The notes below the pieces were generated by a model. The model saw only the letters and a program-made list of their open reading frames with translations. It was not told where the DNA came from and searched no databases. The position numbers and the translations under genes are program-made. From Symbiodinium natans (lineage: Eukaryota > Sar > Dinophyceae > Suessiales > Symbiodiniaceae): 64,000 nucleotides of DNA. The stretch lies in the NCBI GenBank assembly GCA_905221605.1, contig CAJNDS010000258.1, positions 902,092-966,091 of the forward strand. The letters run 5' to 3'. Shown in pieces: positions 59,301 to 64,000 of this stretch (positions are counted from its first letter, which is position 1; each line of letters begins with the position of its first letter).

Positions 59301-61700
59301 GGCGGAGTGCATCTCTGCCCCTGGTGGCCGGCTTGGCCTCCTTTGTCCGCTGTCCGAAGTCTGAAGGGGCCGCAAGGGACAAGTCAGACAAGGGGGCACG
59401 GGAGGAAAAGGTGAGATGAGGGAAGTCCCATACGTTCCTGTGCCTGTTTGAAGAATTAAAATCTGTATTCAGTACCTGTCACACCCCTTCCCAGAAAAGG
59501 ACCTGGCTTCCCGGAAGTTCCCTGCTCCCTCGAATCCCTCGAATGTCCTGAAATTGTTACTGGCACTAATGGCAATGGCATTCTTAAGTTTTGAAGATCC
59601 GTAATCCCTCCCCTCGAGAACTAAAAAAGATGCTGATATTGCTCGAGTGGAAAGCACCTGCACCCTCATAAATCCCTGCACTCATCCGTCACGGGCTAGT
59701 GTATCTAATCATCAGAGTTTCGCGTGACTTACAAGGCTAGCACTAGCGGCGCTGCTCATTCTCGTTGCCACTGCATTGCTGGGAATGGCACCACACGAGC
59801 AGCCTGACCTGTTCTGGTGCGGTAGAGGGTTTCGAAGGTCAATGCCTCGTGCTGGTTTTGGGACTTTCTTGTGAGGCTCTTGTGCGGTATTCCTTTCTAG
59901 TTTAACGTTGGCAACGCGAATTTCCGCATAATGTCTTGCTTGCCGACGCAGGATGGCATCTCAACCTCATCTTAAAATTAGCTCGATGCCGCACCATGTT
60001 GAAACTGATAGGATCGATGCCAGTGGTTGATCAAAGCCGAGCGTGAAGAATGCAGCGGTATGGCAAAAGCTAACTGACATGCGCAGAACTGCCGTGATGC
60101 ACGACTCACCCAACCTAGATCACGTTTGCCCGGGCTGTACTGCTCGTGAGTTGATACTTGTAATATACTTTGAGTACTGAAACCCGAAGCTGCAATCCTC
60201 AAAGTGCAACCGTACATCCGGCATCCTCAGCCGTGCTGCTGTGTCAGCGAGCCGAGGTATCTGGCGAAGGGGTACAAGGACAAGTACTTTGACGGCAATG
60301 TTACGATGTGTCTATTCACCGAAAGTCAAATTACACAAAGGCCCTACCACAGTCCTGGCAGGTGCGGTGTCATCGACCACATATGGCATAGGCAACATTC
60401 GCCGGGGCGTGCGATTAAATCATCATAGGCCCTAAACCTGCTGAAGCCTAAGCCATCCGAAGCCCTGTCAGATAACAAGTTTTTCATCACAACGACCTGC
60501 TAGCCGGAGCATGTCTCTCTCTAACCACCACATCACTAAATAAGCTCTCGCGCGCGCTTTGAGCAAAACTCCGAACATTCGAAGAGTGCCACATCATCTA
60601 TTTTCGGAAGCAGTCGGAACTATGATGTCGAGATGGTTCGATGACAGGCGTGTTTTCGCAATTGTGGGAGACTACACCCTAAACCCTGAACCCTGAGACC
60701 CTACAACGCGATGGCTTCTGAAACGATTAAAAATTTCAAGTATTCCTGCCATCATGTCTCGCAAGCTGTCGAGCTATTGCCGCCGCACGTCATTGGTAGC
60801 TGTCCGTTTTCATGAGAGTCCAAAATTCGTAAACATTAGCAAGGTCCTTCGACAAGTTCAGATTGTGTTGAAGCAATTGCGGGTATGTTGGCACATACAT
60901 TCGTGGCAGTGTATCTCCTTTGCACATACATTTGCTTGTAGATTTTCAACAATGGGCGGGTGCTCGTAAAATTCGAGAGGGTTTCGCACACTTTTAATTG
61001 TGCCCGGATGTTGAATGTTCGCGACCGCGCCAAGAAAAAGCAAGAAATTCCTGGATGTACATGGTGCGCACATGTCGTTTTCTTTGGAAGGTACGCATAT
61101 CTGGAAGTCGAGCGGCTACTGCGCAAGATGCTGTCACACAGCTGCAATCGGGACAGCCCCAGAATAGATTTGCAGCTGAGAAACCATTCCAACCGGGACG
61201 ATCCTCAACACTTCACAGCTTCAAGTGAGAATCGTCCGTGAGAGAAGCTTCACTTCAACCCTGCCAAGTACCCTTTCAAAGCTGCGCTCCAGGCTGAACT
61301 TGCTCGCAGGCCTGCTCCCTGCAACGCTCAGCCCAGCGTTGCACATGGCAGGCTGTCCGGGATGTCCGAGGGCATCCGAGGGGTTAGGATTTGGGATTCC
61401 CGCACAGAGAACAAAGGTCGGGAGACGGTTCGTAATGAAAGCTTCATAATATGATCATGTACCTGCTAGGACTCCAGCTCCCTCTGAGTCATGTCGAACC
61501 CAAGATGTATCTTGCTTCATCAATCAGCATTCGTCTGTTGTAAAGGCGTCGTCTTGTTCTCAGCCTTCAAGGATTCATCGCACTAGGTCGATGTTTTTGA
61601 TATTTTGGATAGCCAGAAACCTACCTCCTCACCATTCTTGTATTCACCATGATGGCCGTTCACTTAAATCTTGTCCTGGGCTTGAGTACCAGCCCCTGGT
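56330..61700. other. probable long introns of gene B, no further exon supported
   Basis: Open frames exist, for example 57897-58023 in the frame of TQVFCAHVADCIVPVLAVIV (hydrophobic) and 58190-58345 (acidic, GYEGGWRDAMASPMSDGDLL), but none has a gene A counterpart or known motif. Confidence 0.3.
60667..60703 (+). repeat. telomere-like CCCTAAACCCTGAACCCTGAG
   Basis: Four CCCTRAA-type units in tandem, similar to 23.43-23.51 kb. Confidence 0.75.
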
Positions 61701-61711
61701 GAGAAGTGCAG

Positions 61712-61789
61712 GTACAACTCTAATTCTGCTTGCTGGCTGGATCGTCTACTTGCACCTGACTCCGTACGAGCAGCTCGGCGCCGGTTGAA
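61712..61789 (+). CDS. gene B transmembrane exon
   Basis: Starts AAGTGCAG|GTACAAC. The frame reads TTLILLAGWIVYLHLTPYEQ. The L-P/T-P-Y segment after the helix matches S-P-Y in gene A. The frame stops at 61786-61788, so a donor lies before it or this is the C-terminus. Confidence 0.55.
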
Positions 61790-62654
61790 CAGTCACCGAA
61801 GTTCGAGAAAAAAGAAAGGCTGGTTGCAAGAATCTGGGCGGGACTCCGAGTTCTTGACCTCTTTTTGAGGGAGCCTAAGAGGCCTCCGATGGAACCTAAG
61901 CAATCGGAGCCCAAGTCTATTTTCGCACAATCTGCATGGGTCACTTTTGACACTCCCAATCCTGCTCCCACCATCCCCACGATCAGAACCTTTCTGCATC
62001 GGGGTTTTTTCCAGGAGGGCCCCCGGGCACGGTGCTGGGGATGTTGCCGAGTGCCTGTCAGGAGAGGGTTCTGGAACATCTCCGAGGCCTCCCTTCTCTC
62101 AACAGCGCGCCTTGGCTCTTCGGAAGATCTGGTTTTCCTATCCGGTTTGGCCACAGACACCTTGAAGTCCTGAAGTCCTTGAAGCTGCTGGAAAACTCTA
62201 CGCGCAGCCATGGCCCGCACCAGCCCAAAACCCAACACTCGACACTTCCAGAAGAAGCCGCAGGCTGGTGATGACCTCCTTGGCCAGCTGCCTCATCGCG
62301 AACGATACGCACTGGGCCCAGTCTGCCTCTTGGCTAGCGGCCGTGGGAGCAGGACTGTGCCAGCATGACACTCGGAGGGAAGGGTGCCTTCCGGCTGACT
62401 CGGGAGCTTGTGTCAGGCAAATTTGCTCTTCTGGTGTTTGTGGAGTTGGTCGCCGATCTGGGGGGCATTTGAGATATCTGGGCTTTGGGGGATGAGAGAT
62501 CTTCAAGGCCCAAAGCATCGGACATCACGGACCGATGGAATTCTGTAGATTGATGTGGAAAGTAGAGTCTATGTGAAACTTGCCCCTCGCATCCTGAATC
62601 CGAAGGCAGAAACTTGCACTGCCGAGCGCATCGACCATCCGAGGTACAAACGCA

Positions 62655-62730
62655 GCTGATATTGTTCTCGGCCGTGGCGTCATTTGCCGCTGTGGCCTCC
62701 GTGGTGATGGTCCTGCTGCCGCTGGCTTAG
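62655..62730 (+). CDS. possible hydrophobic C-terminal exon of gene B
   Basis: After ACGCAG the frame reads LILFSAVASFAAVASVVMV then LLPLA and a stop. A single membrane helix. No clear gene A counterpart in the same position. Confidence 0.35.
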
Positions 62731-63269
62731 TTTGTGGACTTGGGTTCGGGATTCGTTGAGCTTCAGCCTTTGGTGCTGCCCGAGTGGAGCATCCTTTGCA
62801 CAGAACAACGTGTTGGATGGGCTCTGCCGGTGGTGCGGCCGGAAGGGCGCTTCCCGTAGTTCCCTTCGCGTCAAACGTCAACCTCCGGAACAATTCGACA
62901 ACCCAACCAATCAGTGCTCCCCCGAAGAGAACCACAGGCATGAACTTATCAATTCTCAAACTTTGAACCAATTAAGCCTGAGCCGTGAAGCCTCTGGCAG
63001 CTTTACTGTGAGCTTAGGTTCCTTGTCGAATTCCGACGCGAGCGGTGCTGTGGCCGCACTTATGTGCAAGCCCATAACGCTAAGGAGGATTTCTGCTAGT
63101 CTTTGGGACTATGCCCATAGGGACATTGAGTGGGATCTCCGAAGAACACTGGCAGGGCACGTGAATGCATGATAAAAGGAAATGAGTAGGGAAGTGCATG
63201 TATTGGGGACGGGCTTTGCCACAATGGACACTTCTGGGACCTGATTCTACGTCTATTTTTTTCGTTCAG

Positions 63270-63362
63270 GATGCATTCCGGTGATACCGTCGTCTTTGTC
63301 ATCATCATCGTCATCATCACCATCACCACAAGCATCGCCATCACCACCATCATGTCCACATT
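63270..63362 (+). repeat. ATC/CAT trinucleotide microsatellite
   Basis: TCATCATCATCGTCATCATCACC followed by CATCACCACCATCATG-type units. Asp-rich and Met-rich frames on the other strand come from this. Confidence 0.9.
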
Positions 63363-63756
63363 GTTGCTTGATGGTAGAGAGCTCAGCCTTGAAACTCAAG
63401 CCTTGAGCCGTGACCTTTGATGTAGGCCTTCGTTCCTTGCAGGAGCTTGAGAAAGTGAACGACGGCCTCACACGATGCTGTGACAATTGTCTTGACGGTC
63501 AGGCTGAGGCTGCTTAAACAGGAATCCGGAAGCTGAGCGGCGCCCGTCAGACCTGAGAGGAGACAGGCGCTTCGTCCCCCGGACTCAGTTTGGCTGCGTT
63601 TGTGTACAGTAGTGAGGCCATGTGAGGCCTCGACAGGGCATGCGTGGAAAAGTGCTCTGTGCCCTGATTGGGCTGTGGATGAGAAGTATGGATAGGTAGC
63701 ACACTTCAGCTCGACAAGTTTCTTTAATTCAGGGTAACCAGGCAGCCCAAGGGGTA

Positions 63757-63936
63757 ATGTGGGGTCTGATTCAGATGAGGACATGGAACTTGAAATTTTC
63801 CGAAGCCGCCATGAAGAGAATCACAAGAGAATCCCAATTCCTCACAGCGAAGGAGTCTGCAGCCTGTGCTTTGGCTGAGAGGCTTGCAAGTGGCCAGGTT
63901 GCAGTTGGCCGACTCAAGCATGCCACATTGAGGGTA
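63757..63936 (+). CDS. candidate exon near the right edge
   Basis: The frame has NLKFSEAAMKRITRESQF then LTAKESAACALAERLASGQ, an amphipathic helical run with few rare residues. It may belong to a gene continuing past the window. No family recognised. Confidence 0.3.
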
Positions 63937-64000
63937 TGTTTAGGGCCCCTGTGGAGACCTAGCTCTGAGCTCTAGCCAAGGTGCTGGCTTTGATCTGAAG

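Larger units (their letters stand above)
38570..62730 (+). other. gene B: tandem paralogue of gene A
   Basis: At least 23 module exons lie between 38.6 and 54.96 kb, then Cys-rich exons at 55.53, 55.99 and 56.25 kb and a membrane exon at 61.71 kb, all on the plus strand. The order and the phase of the terminal exons match gene A. Several module exons begin AG|GT-GG and end CAG-[AT]CAG|GC, so each carries a unit that can be duplicated without changing frame. The product would be a large extracellular repeat protein anchored near its C-terminus. Start codon and signal peptide were not found. Whether A and B are separate genes or one fused gene cannot be shown without transcripts. Confidence 0.55.

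Overview
The window reads as nuclear DNA of a dinoflagellate (Symbiodiniaceae or another Suessiales is likely; I cannot fix the genus). Three things support this. There is a 19-nt exact match to the dinoflagellate spliced leader at 2139-2157. The host exons are short, with AG|G acceptors and a mix of GT and GC donors. The GC-rich intergenic DNA is full of simple repeats, satellites and telomere-like CCCTAAA tracts. No tRNA, rRNA, CRISPR or bacterial-type operon was seen.

Region 1 (1 to about 8,640) is a sharply AT-rich, degraded endogenous virus of the polinton-like virus (PLV) type that continues past the left edge. It holds the end of an unknown gene, a GIY-YIG nuclease, a small cysteine-tailed protein, a fibre-like protein with an S74 intramolecular chaperone, a double-jelly-roll major capsid protein, a small lysine-rich ORF, and a family B DNA polymerase fused in one polypeptide to an SF1 helicase. 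Most genes are broken by single-base indels or one in-frame stop. Two GC-rich blocks sit inside it: 2158 to about 3525, which removes the capsid C-terminus and begins exactly at the spliced-leader relict, and 7130-7489, which is inserted in frame in the polymerase. No packaging ATPase, penton protein or integrase is visible.

Region 2 (8.6-17.6 kb) is host DNA with one clear gene, an ADF/cofilin copy at 10.7-11.1 kb carrying a frame break. The rest is repeats and weak ORFs.

Region 3 (about 17.7-34.9 kb, gene A) and Region 4 (about 38.6-62.7 kb, gene B) appear to be two tandem, same-strand paralogous genes for large surface or secreted membrane proteins. Each is a train of short exons encoding one coil-like module of about 26-35 residues (G-G-x-hydrophobic-x-F-x-x-C ... 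G-G-G-hydrophobic ... Q-[ST]-G-G), resembling Pmp-type right-handed beta-helix repeats. The same series follows in both: a CxxC-LQL-CxxC exon, a HCPN..ACPGG exon, an MCA.GY.G.GC.EC exon, and a hydrophobic membrane exon. I recovered 14 modules in gene A and 23 in gene B; exon borders are estimates.

Between and within these genes lie large repeat blocks: a CCCCTAAACTCCC satellite, a TGATGCTCATGATGCGC satellite in two places 29 kb apart, a 1-kb G-rich array built on CCGGGCATGC, polypurine GA/GAA tracts, and a perfect 26-bp palindrome.
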